Part shown: positions 1 through 10,809 of the stretch, piece after piece
Position numbering within the stretch: the stretch's first letter is position 1
How the letters are laid out: each line of letters begins with the position of its first letter
NCBI RefSeq assembly: GCF_002240355.1
Contig: NZ_CP016353.1
Coordinates: 5,805,001 to 5,869,000, forward strand
Source of the DNA: Prauserella marina
GTDB taxonomy: Bacteria > Actinomycetota > Actinomycetes > Mycobacteriales > Pseudonocardiaceae
Length of the DNA stretch: 64,000 bases
Reading direction: 5' to 3'
Notes under the pieces: model-generated
What the model was told of the DNA's origin: nothing
Databases searched by the model: none
Seen by the model: only the letters and a program-made list of their open reading frames with translations
Made by a program: the position numbers and the translations under genes

Positions 1-2
1 CC

Positions 3-1253
<1,251 letters not shown>

Positions 1254-1273
1254 CGGCCCCTCCGCGACGCGCC

Positions 1274-2665
1274 TCAGCCGTGGTGTTCCAGCATCTCGGT
1301 GACCAGTGCCGCGATGGGCGAGCGTTCGGAGCGCGTGAGGGTCACGTGCGCGAACAACGGATGCCCCTTGAGTTTCTCGATCACGGCGGACACCCCGTCG
1401 TGCCTGCCGACGCGGAGGTTGTCGCGCTGGGCGACGTCGTGGGTCAGCACGACCCTCGACGCGGTTCCCAGCCGCGACAACACCGTCAGCAGTACGTTGC
1501 GCTCCAATGACTGTGCCTCGTCGACGATGACGAACGCGTCATGCAGCGAGCGGCCCCTGATGTGGGTCAGCGGGAGAACCTCCAGCATTCCCCTGTCGAA
1601 GACCTCGTCCAGCACCTCCTGGCTCACCAGCGCGCCCAGGGTGTCGAAGACGGCCTGCGCCCACGGCTGCATCTTCTCGCTCTCCGAGCCGGGCAGGTAG
1701 CCGAGGTCCTGCCCTCCCACGGCGTACACCGGCCTGAACACCACCACCTTGCGATGCATCCGGCGTTCCATGACCGATTCGAGACCGGCGCACAGGGCGA
1801 GCGCCGACTTGCCGGTACCCGCCCTGCCACCGAGCGAGACGATGCCGACGTCGGGGTCGAGTAGCAGGTCGAGTGCGATGCGTTGCTCGGCGGAGCGGCC
1901 GTGCAGACCGAATACCTCCTTGTCGCCGCGCACGAGCCTCGCCTGCTTGTCGGGAGTGATCCTGGCCAGCGCGCTCGCCGTCCCCGCGAGCAACCGCAAT
2001 CCGGTGTGACAGGGCAGTTCCGCCGCTTCCGGGCGCCCGAACTCGCCGAGATCCGCGACTCCTTCGGAGAAGAGCGCGTCGAGCGCTTCCTGCGGCACGT
2101 CGAGGTCGGCGGTGCCCGTCCATCCCGACGGCGTCACTTCCTCCGCTTTGTACTCGTCGGCGTCGAGTCCGACCGAACCTGCCTTGACCCGCAACGGAAT
2201 ATCCTTGGTGACAAGGGTCACGTTCACGAGTTCGTTGGCGAGGTTGAGCGCGCAGGCGAGTATGCGGTGGTCGTTGGAATCGGTGCGGAAACCGGGCGGC
2301 AATACCGTCGGGTCCGAGTGGTTGAGTTCCACGTGCACCGTGCCGCCCTGCTCCCCGATGGGAACGGGGGCGTCCAGTCTGCCGTGGGTGCGCCTGAGGT
2401 CATCGAGCAGGCGAAGGGCTTCCCGTGCGAACCAGCCGAGTTCCGGGTGGTGCCGTTTGGCCTCCAGTTCGCTGATCACGACGAGCGGCAAAACAACGGA
2501 ATGCTCGGCGAATCTGGTTACCGCCCAGGGGTCGGACAACAGCACCGAGGTGTCGAGCACGTAGGTGTATCGCTGTGATCCGGAGGAGCCGGTGGCTCCA
2601 GAAGTGCCATTGGCACTGTCGGCTGAGCGGCCGGAGGCCTTTCGGGGCAAACGCTGCGCAGTCAC
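1274..2665 (-). CDS. phoH2: PhoH-family ATPase with N-terminal PIN domain (PhoH2-type)
   Basis: Predicted 463 residues. The N-terminal third is a PIN ribonuclease domain ([12 protein letters not shown], then [15 protein letters not shown] with its conserved acidic residues). The C-terminal half is a PhoH ATPase with Walker [17 protein letters not shown], Walker [10 protein letters not shown], and the downstream [10 protein letters not shown] segment. Known PhoH2 proteins couple a PIN RNase to a PhoH helicase/ATPase in RNA unwinding and degradation. I chose GTG at 2665 because GGGAG precedes it by about ten bases. The frame stays open about 70 codons further upstream but is Arg-rich, low-complexity, and lacks family similarity. 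The long non-coding stretch upstream leaves room for its own promoter. Confidence 0.88.
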   Translation of the reverse strand: MTAQRLPRKASGRSADSANGTSGATGSSGSQRYTYVLDTSVLLSDPWAVTRFAEHSVVLPLVVISELEAKRHHPELGWFAREALRLLDDLRRTHGRLDAPVPIGEQGGTVHVELNHSDPTVLPPGFRTDSNDHRILACALNLANELVNVTLVTKDIPLRVKAGSVGLDADEYKAEEVTPSGWTGTADLDVPQEALDALFSEGVADLGEFGRPEAAELPCHTGLRLLAGTASALARITPDKQARLVRGDKEVFGLHGRSAEQRIALDLLLDPDVGIVSLGGRAGTGKSALALCAGLESVMERRMHRKVVVFRPVYAVGGQDLGYLPGSESEKMQPWAQAVFDTLGALVSQEVLDEVFDRGMLEVLPLTHIRGRSLHDAFVIVDEAQSLERNVLLTVLSRLGTASRVVLTHDVAQRDNLRVGRHDGVSAVIEKLKGHPLFAHVTLTRSERSPIAALVTEMLEHHG

Positions 2666-3282
2666 GACGGCATCTCCCTCGTGGGCGTTGGCACCACGCC
2701 CGCACTCGCTGGGCCGGGCACTGCCCTGGCTGGTCGTTGTCACTGACGCCGGAGCGTCAGCACACACGCCCACGAGGGCCCGGTGCCGGCCCCCTCGTGC
2801 GTTTCCTGAACGGCTTCGCCGTTCGCTCAACCACTCCCACGACCAGGGCCTCCCGCGACGACCCGCATGGGTTCGCAAGCCGTCACCACGGAAGCTACCT
2901 GCGCGCGCCGTTTCGTGCAGGCAGCCAGCCAGGTGATTCGCCGATTCGTCATCTCACTGTTGGTACTGATCCACTCCGGCCACCATTTCAACTACACACG
3001 GTGACCAAGATGGGCAAGTTTCGGTGTCGCCCTCGCCCCGTTCACCAATCCAGGTCAGCAGGACTTTTACCGAAACCCGCGATTCGTCCGTGTACCAACG
3101 GAAATCGCATCCGCCAAGACGCCATTTGGTTTTCCGAACCGGACGAGTGCTCGGCCCCCATGGCTTCCTCACACAATGGTGTAAGTGGGGCATCGGAGGT
3201 CGACCGATTGCAGTAGCTTCCTCACGTGGACGAGCCGGGACACCGGCGAATCCCGCTTCAACGAAATAGGAGTGTGTGCGAA

Positions 3283-3309
3283 ATGCTGCTGAGGGGCTGG
3301 TTTTCGTGA
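3283..3309 (+). CDS. Possible 8-codon leader-type ORF (MLLRGWFS)
   Basis: ATG at 3283 follows AGGAG (3268-3272) at ten bases and reads MLLRGWFS then TGA. A perfect 9-bp hairpin starts 7 nt after the stop. This is the layout of a translated leader peptide plus attenuator, but no downstream plus-strand gene is present: uppS is on the other strand and trhA is 1.3 kb away. It could be a free-standing small RNA/peptide, a remnant, or chance. Low certainty. Confidence 0.2.
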   Translation: MLLRGWFS

Positions 3310-3316
3310 CCGCGAC

Positions 3317-3338
3317 GGCCACGGCGGATGCCGTGGCC
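3317..3338 (+). terminator. Perfect 9-bp hairpin after the mini-ORF
   Basis: GGCCACGGC, loop GGAT, GCCGTGGCC: a perfect GC-rich stem-loop without a T-run. It could be an attenuator or terminator-like structure linked to the mini-ORF at 3283. Confidence 0.4.
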
Positions 3339-3532
3339 TGACACCGCTTCGCTGCCCCACGGGGCTTCGCGAATCCGGTGACGCACCAAGGCGGGATCAC
3401 GTTCTCTCACCCCTGACAACCGGCTCACCGGCTGCGGTGTGACGTCGAACGACATCGCTACCGTGCCGCTGGCGCCCTGGCGGGTCAGCCCGTCCCGGCG
3501 TTCCCTCTCAGCTTTCCGATCGTTCACCAACG

Positions 3533-3581
3533 GAAGCCGGTCGTGGTCGGCGGATATGTTCCGCCGACCACGACCGGCTTC
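3533..3581 (-). terminator. Strong terminator of the isoprenyl synthase gene
   Basis: A perfect 22-bp stem (3533-3554 pairing with 3560-3581) around the loop TATGT, lying 3 bp beyond the stop of the minus-strand synthase gene. It is exceptionally long and perfect for a transcription terminator. Confidence 0.8.
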
Positions 3582-3584
3582 GAC

Positions 3585-4364
3585 TCAGGCTCCGTAACGG
3601 CGGTGCCTCACCGCGTAGTCGCGCAACGCGCGCAGGAAGTCCACCCTGCGGAACGCGGGCCAGTACGCCTCCGTGAACCAGAACTCCGAATGCGCGGACT
3701 GCCACAGCAGGAACCCGGAGAGCCGCTGCTCGCCCGACGTTCGGATGATCAGGTCGGGATCGGGTTGCCCCGAGGTGTACAGGTGCTCGGAAATGTGGTC
3801 GACGTCCAAAATCTTCGCGAGCTCGTGGATGGTCGTTCCCTCGTCGGCGTGCTGCTTCAGCAGCTTGCGCACCGCGTTCGCGATCTCCTGCCTGCCTCCG
3901 TAGCCGACCGCGATGTTCACCACCATGCCGTCACGGCCCGCCGTGCGCTTGCAGGCGGCAGCGAGCCGGTCCGCGACGCTGTCCGGCAGCATGTCGAGCG
4001 CGCCCACGATCGAGAGCCGCCACGAGTTGCCCGGTTTGGCCAGCTCGTCCACGACATCCGGGATGATTTCGAGCAGCGCGGCGACTTCCTCGTTGGACCT
4101 GCTGCGGACGTTGTCGGTCGACAGCAACCACAACGTGACGACCTCGACGTCGGCTTCTCTGCACCAGCCGAGGAAGTCGGCGATCTTCTTGGCACCCATC
4201 CGGTGCCCGCCGTTGACGTCGGTGAACCCGGCTTCCCGCGCCCAGCGCCGGTTGCCGTCGAGGATCACTCCGATGTGTCGAGGATGACGACCGCCTGCCT
4301 GCTGGACAAGGCGCCACGAGTAGGCGCTGTAGACGATGCGCGAGAGGAAAGACCGAAGACTCAC
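3585..4364 (-). CDS. uppS: Z-isoprenyl diphosphate synthase, (2Z,6E)-farnesyl-type
   Basis: 259 residues starting at GTG 4364. Cis-prenyltransferase motifs are present: GVILDGNRRWA (catalytic Asp, pyrophosphate loop), the LWLLSTDN strand, and near the C-terminus RTSGEQRLSGFLLWQSAHSE followed by FTEAYWP. The family condenses isopentenyl diphosphate with an allylic diphosphate in cis. The length and the divergent neighbour trhA match, from memory, M. tuberculosis Rv1086 (short-chain Z-FPP synthase beside Rv1085c) rather than the longer decaprenyl synthase Rv2361c. The product is therefore more likely Z,E-farnesyl diphosphate feeding decaprenyl phosphate synthesis than the final carrier lipid; this is an inference from context. 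Transcription ends at a very strong hairpin just past the stop. Confidence 0.9.
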   Translation of the reverse strand: MSLRSFLSRIVYSAYSWRLVQQAGGRHPRHIGVILDGNRRWAREAGFTDVNGGHRMGAKKIADFLGWCREADVEVVTLWLLSTDNVRSRSNEEVAALLEIIPDVVDELAKPGNSWRLSIVGALDMLPDSVADRLAAACKRTAGRDGMVVNIAVGYGGRQEIANAVRKLLKQHADEGTTIHELAKILDVDHISEHLYTSGQPDPDLIIRTSGEQRLSGFLLWQSAHSEFWFTEAYWPAFRRVDFLRALRDYAVRHRRYGA

Positions 4365-4653
4365 GTCACGGCAGCGTACGCCTGGTGACAGGTGGCATTC
4401 GCGGCGCCGGTCGGCTCGCGTTCAGCCCACGAGAACTTAACAGCGCGGAGGGCGCAGAGGAGGCGATTGCGTTCGCGAAAACATCCGGGTCAGCGGCCTG
4501 GACTTGGTCGAATGGCGCGTCTCGACCCTCTCGGCCGTCAACGGCAGTCCTGGGCGCTCTCCTGACCGCATAGTTCCGACGAGGTTGTGGAACGAGTCGC
4601 AACCGCCGGTCGAGTAGATGCACGAAGACCTACGCGACCGTAACCTTGTTCAG

Positions 4654-5334
4654 GTGAGCATTGCGACCGACAGCCGCCCTGATCCCGCTGCGTTGACGAC
4701 TCGTCCGCGACTGCGTGGGCACATCCATTTCTGGAGCTTTTTCGGCGCACTGGTGGCCGCGGCGGCATTGATCGCACTCGCCTCGGCGACGGTCTCCGCG
4801 ACGGCGGCGCTCGCGACCGCCGTGTACGGGGTGACGGTGCTCGGCGTGTTCGGGGTGAGCGCGCTCTACCACCGGCGGACCTGGAGCCCGACGGCTTATG
4901 CGTGGATGAAGCGGGCCGACCACTCGATGATCTTCTTGTTCATCGCGGGGACCTATACGCCGTTCACGTTGCTGGCGATGTCGCAGCCGACCGGTTACAT
5001 CGTGCTCGCGGTGGTCTGGGGTGGCGCGCTGGGCGGAGTCGCGCTCAAGATGCTGTGGCCGCGCGCGCCGCGCTGGCTCGGTGTGCCGATCTACGTGGCG
5101 CTGGGCTGGGTCGCGGTGTTCGTCCTGCCGGAGCTGGCGACGAACGGCGGCGTGACCGCGCTCGTTCTGCTTCTCGTCGGCGGTTTCTTCTACACGATCG
5201 GCTCGGTGTTCTACGCGACCCGCTGGCCGGACTACTGGCCGAACACCTTTGGCTACCACGAGTTCTTCCACGCCTGCACGGTGCTTGCCGCGATCGCGCA
5301 TTACATCGCGATCTGGCTCGTCATGTACGCCTAG
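4654..5334 (+). CDS. trhA: Hemolysin III / PAQR-family membrane protein TrhA
   Basis: About 226 residues with seven hydrophobic segments. The family's metal-site motifs are visible: SALYHRRTW in the second segment, RADHSMIFLFIAGTYTP, and GYHEFFHACTVLAAIAHY near the end (conserved His residues). Bacterial TrhA/HlyIII proteins are integral membrane proteins linked to membrane homeostasis; hemolytic activity is not implied. I favour GTG 4654, because TAACCT seven bases upstream would give a leaderless message. ATG 4618 in the same frame is an alternative but lacks a ribosome-binding site. Divergent from the Z-isoprenyl synthase gene. Confidence 0.85.
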   Translation: MSIATDSRPDPAALTTRPRLRGHIHFWSFFGALVAAAALIALASATVSATAALATAVYGVTVLGVFGVSALYHRRTWSPTAYAWMKRADHSMIFLFIAGTYTPFTLLAMSQPTGYIVLAVVWGGALGGVALKMLWPRAPRWLGVPIYVALGWVAVFVLPELATNGGVTALVLLLVGGFFYTIGSVFYATRWPDYWPNTFGYHEFFHACTVLAAIAHYIAIWLVMYA

Positions 5335-5348
5335 CCGGCGCCGATCGC

Positions 5349-7235
5349 TCAGTCGGCGAGAATCGGCGCCGCGAGAAACTGCTCGGGGATCGCGAAGGCA
5401 TCCACGAGTTCACTCGCGCGAGGACGAAGCTGAGCACACAACGTGTTGACGCCCGCGACGACGGCTTTCGCGCGCGGACTCGTCAACCTGCCGTGTTCGA
5501 GGAACCAGGCGCGATCGGCCTCGATGTTCGAAAGGGCGTACAGGTCGCAGACCTTGTTGAGCAACGCCTTCGCCTCGGGATCCTCGCAACGGTCGATGGC
5601 GCCGACGAAAGCCTCCAGCACGACTCGGTCGACGTGCACCCTGCCCGCCTTCAGCACGTGATCCTGCGCCTCGTTGAAAACCTCGAACGCGTTCTCCTGG
5701 CTCGCGGCCCGCAGTCTGCGGGCGATGCCGTCGAGCACATGTTCCTCGCGCTCCTCGAAAAGCTTGCAGTGCCAGGCTCTTTCGAAGACGATGTCGTCAT
5801 CGTCGCGACCGGAACTCGCGTCGATGATCCGCTCCACCACCTTGCGCGCCGCCGTCGCCTCGACGACGGCGCCGACGAACTGCTCGGCGACGAACCGGGC
5901 CGTCTCAAGTGGACTCAGATCCTGGAACTGATGCCGGTAGCTGGTGAGCAACCCCTTGGCGACGAGTTGCAGCAACACCGTGTTGTCACCCTCGAACGTG
6001 GTGAACACGTCGGTGTCGGCTTTCAGCGACGGCAACAAATTCTCCGCGAGATACCCCGCCCCACCACACGCTTCACGCGCGGCCTGGATCGTGCTGGTCG
6101 CATGCCAAGTCCCGACGGCCTTCAGCCCGGCTGCCCTCGACTCCAGCTCCCGCTGCCGATGCTCGTCCGCCTGTCCGTCCCCGCTCTGTAGCTCGTGCAG
6201 TGTGGACACCAGCTCTTCCTGCGCGAAGTGCAGCGCGTAGGAAGTCGCCAACGCGGGCAGCAGTTTCCGCTGGTGACCGAGGTAGTCGAGAATACGGACC
6301 TCGGTGCCGTCCGGCCGGAAGAACTGCGTGCGCCGTTCCGCATAGCGCACCGCGATGGTCAACGCCCGCTTTGTCGCGCTGCCAGCGCTGCCAGCGACAC
6401 TGATCCGGCCGCGCACCAACGTTCCGAGCATCGTGAAGAAACGTCTGCTGTCACTGGAGATGGAACTCGTGTAGCCGCCGTCCTCACCGACGTCGCCGTA
6501 CCGGTTGAGCAGTGCCGAACGCTCGACCCTGACCCCTTCGAAGGTCAGTCTTCCGTTGTCGACACCGTTGAGCCCCGCCTTGATTCCGCAGTCCTCGATT
6601 CGGACCCCCGGCATCGGCGCACCGTCGTCGTCACGGATCGGGACGAGAAACGCGTGCACACCGCGACCCGCACCGTCGGTGATCAACTGCGCGAACACGA
6701 CCGCGAGCCGGCCGTCCCGCGCGGCGTTGCCGATGTAGTCCTTGCGGGCCTGCCGGTCCGGCGTCTCGACGACGAACTCCCGCGTCGCCGGGTCGTAGGT
6801 GGCCGTCGTACACAGGTTCTGCACGTCCGAGCCGTGCCCCGACTCGGTCATCGCGAAGCAGCCAGGCAGTTCGAGACTCATGATCGAAGGCAGGTACCTG
6901 TCGTGATGCTCACGGGTCCCCAGCAACTGCACGGCACCACCGAAGAGTCCCCACTGCACTCCGGCCTTGACCATCAGCGAAAGGTCGCCGAACCCGAGCA
7001 TCTCGAACGACACGACCGAGCCGCCGATGTCATCGCCTCCCCCGTACACCGAGGGAAAACCGAGCTGGGGCCTTCCGGTTTTGGCCAGCTCATGCAGTTG
7101 TTCGAGGATCAGCGCACGGTGTTCCTCGACGCTCAGGCCGACCGGGTCGGGGTACTTCGTACCCGCGGTCTGCGCACGAATTTCCCCGCGCACGGCGGCC
7201 CACCGACCGTCGAGTACTTCGGTCAACGCGTTCAT
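5349..7235 (-). CDS. Acyl-CoA dehydrogenase / acyl-CoA oxidase-like flavoprotein
   Basis: About 628 residues, much longer than ordinary ACADs (380-400) and near the size of acyl-CoA oxidases. It shows the FAD/substrate signature CFAMTESGHGSDVQNL, the middle beta domain, a GIKAGLNGVDNGRLTFEGVRV segment, and the C-terminal helical domain with CGGAGYLAENLLPSLKADTDVFTTFEGDNTVLLQ, typical of oxidase-like members. Likely role: alpha,beta-dehydrogenation of an acyl-CoA in lipid or branched-chain catabolism; the substrate is not predictable. Start is ATG 7235; an upstream in-frame start at 7256 is possible. The short protein at 7278-7835 is upstream on the same strand and may be cotranscribed. The gene is convergent with trhA and is an insertion relative to the mycobacterial gene order. 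Confidence 0.88.
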   Translation of the reverse strand: MNALTEVLDGRWAAVRGEIRAQTAGTKYPDPVGLSVEEHRALILEQLHELAKTGRPQLGFPSVYGGGDDIGGSVVSFEMLGFGDLSLMVKAGVQWGLFGGAVQLLGTREHHDRYLPSIMSLELPGCFAMTESGHGSDVQNLCTTATYDPATREFVVETPDRQARKDYIGNAARDGRLAVVFAQLITDGAGRGVHAFLVPIRDDDGAPMPGVRIEDCGIKAGLNGVDNGRLTFEGVRVERSALLNRYGDVGEDGGYTSSISSDSRRFFTMLGTLVRGRISVAGSAGSATKRALTIAVRYAERRTQFFRPDGTEVRILDYLGHQRKLLPALATSYALHFAQEELVSTLHELQSGDGQADEHRQRELESRAAGLKAVGTWHATSTIQAAREACGGAGYLAENLLPSLKADTDVFTTFEGDNTVLLQLVAKGLLTSYRHQFQDLSPLETARFVAEQFVGAVVEATAARKVVERIIDASSGRDDDDIVFERAWHCKLFEEREEHVLDGIARRLRAASQENAFEVFNEAQDHVLKAGRVHVDRVVLEAFVGAIDRCEDPEAKALLNKVCDLYALSNIEADRAWFLEHGRLTSPRAKAVVAGVNTLCAQLRPRASELVDAFAIPEQFLAAPILAD

Positions 7236-7277
7236 GACCCAAGGTTGCCTGAACAACGGCCCGCGCGCAGGCCGGAT

Positions 7278-7835
7278 TCAGTCCAGATCAGGGCCCTTCG
7301 CCCTCAGATCATCCACAGTGGACATCGCGGAGCGAAGCTCGGTCAACCAGGTATCCGCGTGCTGCCCTACCAGTTTGACGGCCCACGCCAGCGCTTCCGA
7401 ACGCGAGCGCGCGACGCCCGCGTCGACGAGCGTGTCCAGCACCTGCCGCTCGGGCTGCCGCAACCTCGTCATCACCGGAACGGACAGTGTGGTGAACCGC
7501 TCGGTCGTGTTCCCCGTCCTCGCGCCCCATGCCACCTTGCGGCCGTACCTGTGCTCGGCCTGCCTCGCGATCTCGATGCGCCGCTCGCGGGTGTCCTCCC
7601 TGAACCTGCTGATCCGGCCCGCCTCGGCGGCCGAACGCTCCGCATCGTCGGCGAAGTCACCGCTCGGCGCGGGGAGCTCGCCGATGATCATGATCTCTTC
7701 GCGGTCGACGGTGACCTCGGGCGCACCGACGAACCATTCGTCGGGAAGCCGCCCGACGAGCCACGCGGACGCGTCGCCCGCGTCTGGTACATCGGCCTGC
7801 TGCCAGCCACCCCGGCCGCGCCATCCTTTACGCAT
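7278..7835 (-). CDS. Conserved hypothetical protein with a possible DNA-binding C-terminus
   Basis: 185 residues, no recognised enzyme motif. The N-terminal half is Gly/Arg/Trp-rich then acidic. The last 60 residues (LSVPVMTRLRQPERQVLDTLVDAG followed by VARSRSEALAWAVKLV) look like the helix pair of a ribbon-helix-helix protein or a DUF-type actinobacterial regulator. The start is set by GGAGG five bases before ATG 7835. The tandem 8-bp repeat just upstream (7849-7864) suggests an operator, possibly its own. Function unknown. Confidence 0.6.
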   Translation of the reverse strand: MRKGWRGRGGWQQADVPDAGDASAWLVGRLPDEWFVGAPEVTVDREEIMIIGELPAPSGDFADDAERSAAEAGRISRFREDTRERRIEIARQAEHRYGRKVAWGARTGNTTERFTTLSVPVMTRLRQPERQVLDTLVDAGVARSRSEALAWAVKLVGQHADTWLTELRSAMSTVDDLRAKGPDLD

Positions 7836-7848
7836 CACGACCTCCATG

Positions 7849-7864
7849 CGATTACATGATTACA
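7849..7864. promoter_or_regulatory. Tandem 8-bp repeat, possible operator
   Basis: CGATTACATGATTACA: two adjacent copies of YGATTACA immediately upstream of the ribosome-binding site of the gene starting at 7835. Spacing and position suit a ribbon-helix-helix-type operator, but no partner is proven. Confidence 0.35.
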
Positions 7865-7936
7865 CCGCTACTGAAGACAGTAGACCTGCATGGAAGCGAT
7901 GGGGAGGCTGTTCTCCCAGAGCGGAAGCGGCGCGAT

Positions 7937-9946
7937 TCAGGTGGCCAGCGCGACGGCGAGATCCTCGGTCGTCGTCACCGGTCGGTCGCACACGTAACCA
8001 CGGCAGATGTAGGCGGCGGGAGCGCCGTCGACCAGCGGCCGGTCCGCCAGCAGCGGCACGCCTTCGGCCTCCGGGCTGCCACCGAGCACGACGGCACCAC
8101 CCGGCACGGCCTTGGCCGCACCGACGAGAAGATCCGCTCTCGCCGCCGCGTCCGGACCAACGACCGCGACCTGCAACGGACCGGCCAGCAAGGTCTCGGC
8201 GACCGACAGCCAGTGGCCCGCGAACCGAGGCGCTTGCGCGGCGAGCGCACCCGCCCTCCCTACGGCCCGCTCACACGCGGACCGGTATTCGCTCGCCTGT
8301 TCGGGCCCCACCAGCGCGGACGCCGTCAGCAACGCACCTGCCAGCGCGGAAGCACCGGAGGGGCTCGCGTTGTCGGTGGGGTCGGAAGGCCGCTGCACGA
8401 GCGTCTCGGCATCGTCGGCGGTGTCGTGGTAAGCACCTGGCGCGTCCGCGTCGGCGAAGTGGGCGAGCGCGATGTCGATCAACATCGTCGCTTCCGCGAG
8501 CCACAGCGATTCGCCGGTCGCCTGATGGAGGGCGAGCAGACCGTCGGCGAGGCAGGCATAGTCCTCAAGCACCCCCGCCGCCGTTCCGGCGACGCCATCC
8601 TTCGAACTGCGGAGCAGCCTGCCTTCGGCGATGTGGACATCCAGCAACAGCCGTGCCGCGTCGACCGCGGCTTCGATCCACTCAGGACGTTCCAGCGCGA
8701 GTCCGGCTTCGGCCAGCGCCGTGATGGCCAGCCCGTTCCATGCCGCGACGACCTTGTCGTCCCTCGCGGGTTGCGGCCGCTCGGACCTCGCCTCCAGCAG
8801 GGCTTCCCGCACGCGCAGCCACCGCGTCGCGTCCTCGGGGTCACGCGGCAACTGAAGGGTCGAGGCGCCGTTCTCGAACGTGCCCTCCGCCGTCACCGTG
8901 AACAATTCGGCGGCATAGGCGCCGTCTTCGGGACCGAGCACGGCGACGAGTTGTTCCGGCGTCCACACGTAGGTTAGCCCCTCGATTCCTTCGGTGTCGG
9001 CGTCGAGGGAGGCCGCGAACCCGCCCTGCTCCGTCCGCAGGTGCTTGAGCAGGAACTCGGCCGTCTCGCCCGTGACCCGCAGCGCGAGTCCCGAACCGGT
9101 ACGCCTGGCGAGATGCGCGTAGCCGCGCAGAAGCAACGCGTTGTCGTACAACATCTTCTCGAAGTGTGGAACGACCCACGCCGCGTCGACGGAGTACCTG
9201 GCGAAACCACCCGCGAGCTGGTCGTAGATCCCCCCGCGCGCCATCCCCTCCGCAGCCAGCTCCACAATGGACAGGGCAGCGGGATTGCTCGTGCGTTCGT
9301 AGTGCCGCAACAGGAATTCCAGGACCATCGAAGGCGGAAACTTCGGCGCGGTACCGAAACCACCGTGCCCAGGGTCGGTTTCCTGCCTGAGTTTGGTGAC
9401 GGCCGCCTTGAGCGTCTGCTCGTCGACGGCATGCTCCGAGAGCGGACTGCTCTGTTGCACGATATGGCTGACGATCTTGCCGGCGCCTTCCCTCAGCTCG
9501 CCGGGCCGCTCGGCCCATGCCTGCGCGACGGCAGCGAGGAGCTGCGTGAACGACGGCATTCCGTGCGCGGGAGTGGGAGGGTAGTACGTGCCACAGTGAA
9601 ACGGTTCCCCTTCCGGGGTAAGGAAACACGTCATCGGCCAGCCGCCCTGTCCGGTCATGGCCTGCGTCGCGGTCATGTAGACGGCGTCGATGTCAGGACG
9701 CTCTTCCCTGTCCACCTTGATGTTCACGAAGTTGTCGTTCATGAGCGCCGCGGTGTCGGCGTCGGAGAACGACTCGTGCGCCATCACGTGACACCAGTGG
9801 CAGGCGGCATAGCCGATCGACAGCAGGATCGGCACGTCGCGGCGCTTGGCTTCGGCAAGCGCCTCTTCGCCCCACGGCCACCAATCGACTGGATTGTCCG
9901 CGTGCTGCAACAGGTACGGCGAGGTCGCGCTGGCTAGGCGGTTCAC
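7937..9946 (-). CDS. DUF255 / thioredoxin-fold protein (YyaL, SSP411 family)
   Basis: 669 residues, a normal length for the family. The N-terminal thioredoxin-like domain has the family hallmark [22 protein letters not shown], split by [15 protein letters not shown] (CxxC) and [12 protein letters not shown]-like residues (here [12 protein letters not shown]). The remainder is an alpha/alpha-barrel resembling cellobiose 2-epimerase/glucosyl hydrolase folds ([31 protein letters not shown]). The biochemical role is unknown across the family. The start is GTG 9946. From memory it is the counterpart of Rv1084 in a conserved block with mca and trhA. Confidence 0.88.
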   Translation of the reverse strand: MNRLASATSPYLLQHADNPVDWWPWGEEALAEAKRRDVPILLSIGYAACHWCHVMAHESFSDADTAALMNDNFVNIKVDREERPDIDAVYMTATQAMTGQGGWPMTCFLTPEGEPFHCGTYYPPTPAHGMPSFTQLLAAVAQAWAERPGELREGAGKIVSHIVQQSSPLSEHAVDEQTLKAAVTKLRQETDPGHGGFGTAPKFPPSMVLEFLLRHYERTSNPAALSIVELAAEGMARGGIYDQLAGGFARYSVDAAWVVPHFEKMLYDNALLLRGYAHLARRTGSGLALRVTGETAEFLLKHLRTEQGGFAASLDADTEGIEGLTYVWTPEQLVAVLGPEDGAYAAELFTVTAEGTFENGASTLQLPRDPEDATRWLRVREALLEARSERPQPARDDKVVAAWNGLAITALAEAGLALERPEWIEAAVDAARLLLDVHIAEGRLLRSSKDGVAGTAAGVLEDYACLADGLLALHQATGESLWLAEATMLIDIALAHFADADAPGAYHDTADDAETLVQRPSDPTDNASPSGASALAGALLTASALVGPEQASEYRSACERAVGRAGALAAQAPRFAGHWLSVAETLLAGPLQVAVVGPDAAARADLLVGAAKAVPGGAVVLGGSPEAEGVPLLADRPLVDGAPAAYICRGYVCDRPVTTTEDLAVALAT

Positions 9947-9958
9947 GCTGACAGCGTC

Positions 9959-10759
9959 TCACAGAGATCCCGTGTCCGCCGCCCGCCCGCGCTGCCGTTC
10001 CACGAGTACGGCGACGCCGTCGAGCACCCTTTCGAGACCGAACTCGAAGGCCCGCGACGGGTCGATCGCGGCGCCGTACTCCGTCCCCGCCGCGACGCCG
10101 ACCCTCGCGGCCACCGGATAGCGGTCGGTGTCGAACACCTTGGCAAGCAAGGGTTCGTGTTCCCGCCACCAGTCCTCGTCGGTCTTGCCGGTTCGCTGTT
10201 CGCCCTCGGCGACCTCCACCGCGCCGCGCACGGCACCGTGCGCGTAGTTGGCGACGAGCCCCACGACGAGGTCCATTTCGACATCGCTCAGCCCGATGTC
10301 GGCGACCGCCCTCAGTTCGTAGTCGTAGCGGGCGATGAGGTTCGGGCCGAGTACCGGCCTGCTGGTGGCGAGCTGCATCAGCCAGGGGTGCCGCCGGTAG
10401 AGCTCCCAGTTCTGCCTCGCGACCGCGGCCAGCCGCGCTCGCCAGTCGCCGTCGTGTTCACCTGAGGGCAGTTCGCCGAGAACCGTGTCGATCATGACGT
10501 CGATCAGCTCGCCTTTCGCAGGCACGTAGCTGTAGAGCGACATGGCCGTGACGCCAAGCCTGGCGGCGACCTTGCGCATCGACAGCGAGCCGATGCCTTC
10601 GGCGTCGGCGAGTTCGACCGCGACGGCCGCGATGTGGGGAACGGTCAGTTTCGGCTTGGGCCCCCGCTTCGGTTGCTCCCGCGTGCCCCAGAGCAGCTCC
10701 ATGCCGCGCTTCGGATCACCACTGCCGCCATAAACGCTGGTCACGCCCACTGTCTCCAT
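9959..10759 (-). CDS. TetR/AcrR-family regulator of the adjacent ABC exporter
   Basis: 266 residues. The N-terminal helix-turn-helix is clear (IAAVAVELADAEGIGSLSMR, then KVAARLGVTAMSLYSYVPAK), followed by a TetR_C-type ligand domain. Residues 1-30 are an N-terminal extension containing a second Met (MELLW). It is divergent from a DrrA/DrrB-type exporter with 77 bp between starts, and the gap holds two near-identical TACAGYGTA sites, so it most likely represses the exporter and itself. The inducer is unknown, probably a substrate of the pump. Confidence 0.88.
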   Translation of the reverse strand: METVGVTSVYGGSGDPKRGMELLWGTREQPKRGPKPKLTVPHIAAVAVELADAEGIGSLSMRKVAARLGVTAMSLYSYVPAKGELIDVMIDTVLGELPSGEHDGDWRARLAAVARQNWELYRRHPWLMQLATSRPVLGPNLIARYDYELRAVADIGLSDVEMDLVVGLVANYAHGAVRGAVEVAEGEQRTGKTDEDWWREHEPLLAKVFDTDRYPVAARVGVAAGTEYGAAIDPSRAFEFGLERVLDGVAVLVERQRGRAADTGSL

Positions 10760-10774
10760 CCGCTTGAAATTTCC

Positions 10775-10783
10775 TACAGCGTA
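10775..10783. promoter_or_regulatory. TetR operator half 1 (TACAGCGTA)
   Basis: TACAGCGTA in the divergent TetR/exporter gap. It differs at one base from the site at 10810 and lies 35 bp from it, start to start. The core TACA-N-TGTA-like symmetry suits a TetR dimer. Confidence 0.5.
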
Positions 10784-10809
10784 AGCTATTGTTCCAGCTC
10801 CTCTCTCTA

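Larger units (their letters stand above)
2666..3532. other. Long intergenic region between phoH and the isoprenyl synthase gene
   Basis: About 870 bp without a convincing gene. Open frames on both strands here lack domain signatures and have biased Arg/Pro/Ser content, so I do not call them. The visible content is an 8-codon ORF with a ribosome-binding site followed at once by a perfect hairpin (listed separately), and room for the phoH promoter on the minus strand. No plus-strand gene follows for 1.3 kb. Confidence 0.6.

Noticed and set aside
2954-3400. A 148-codon minus-strand frame in the phoH-uppS gap.
   Set aside because: No domain signature, poor ribosome-binding site, amino-acid composition of a shadow frame, and it overlaps the mini-ORF/hairpin region.
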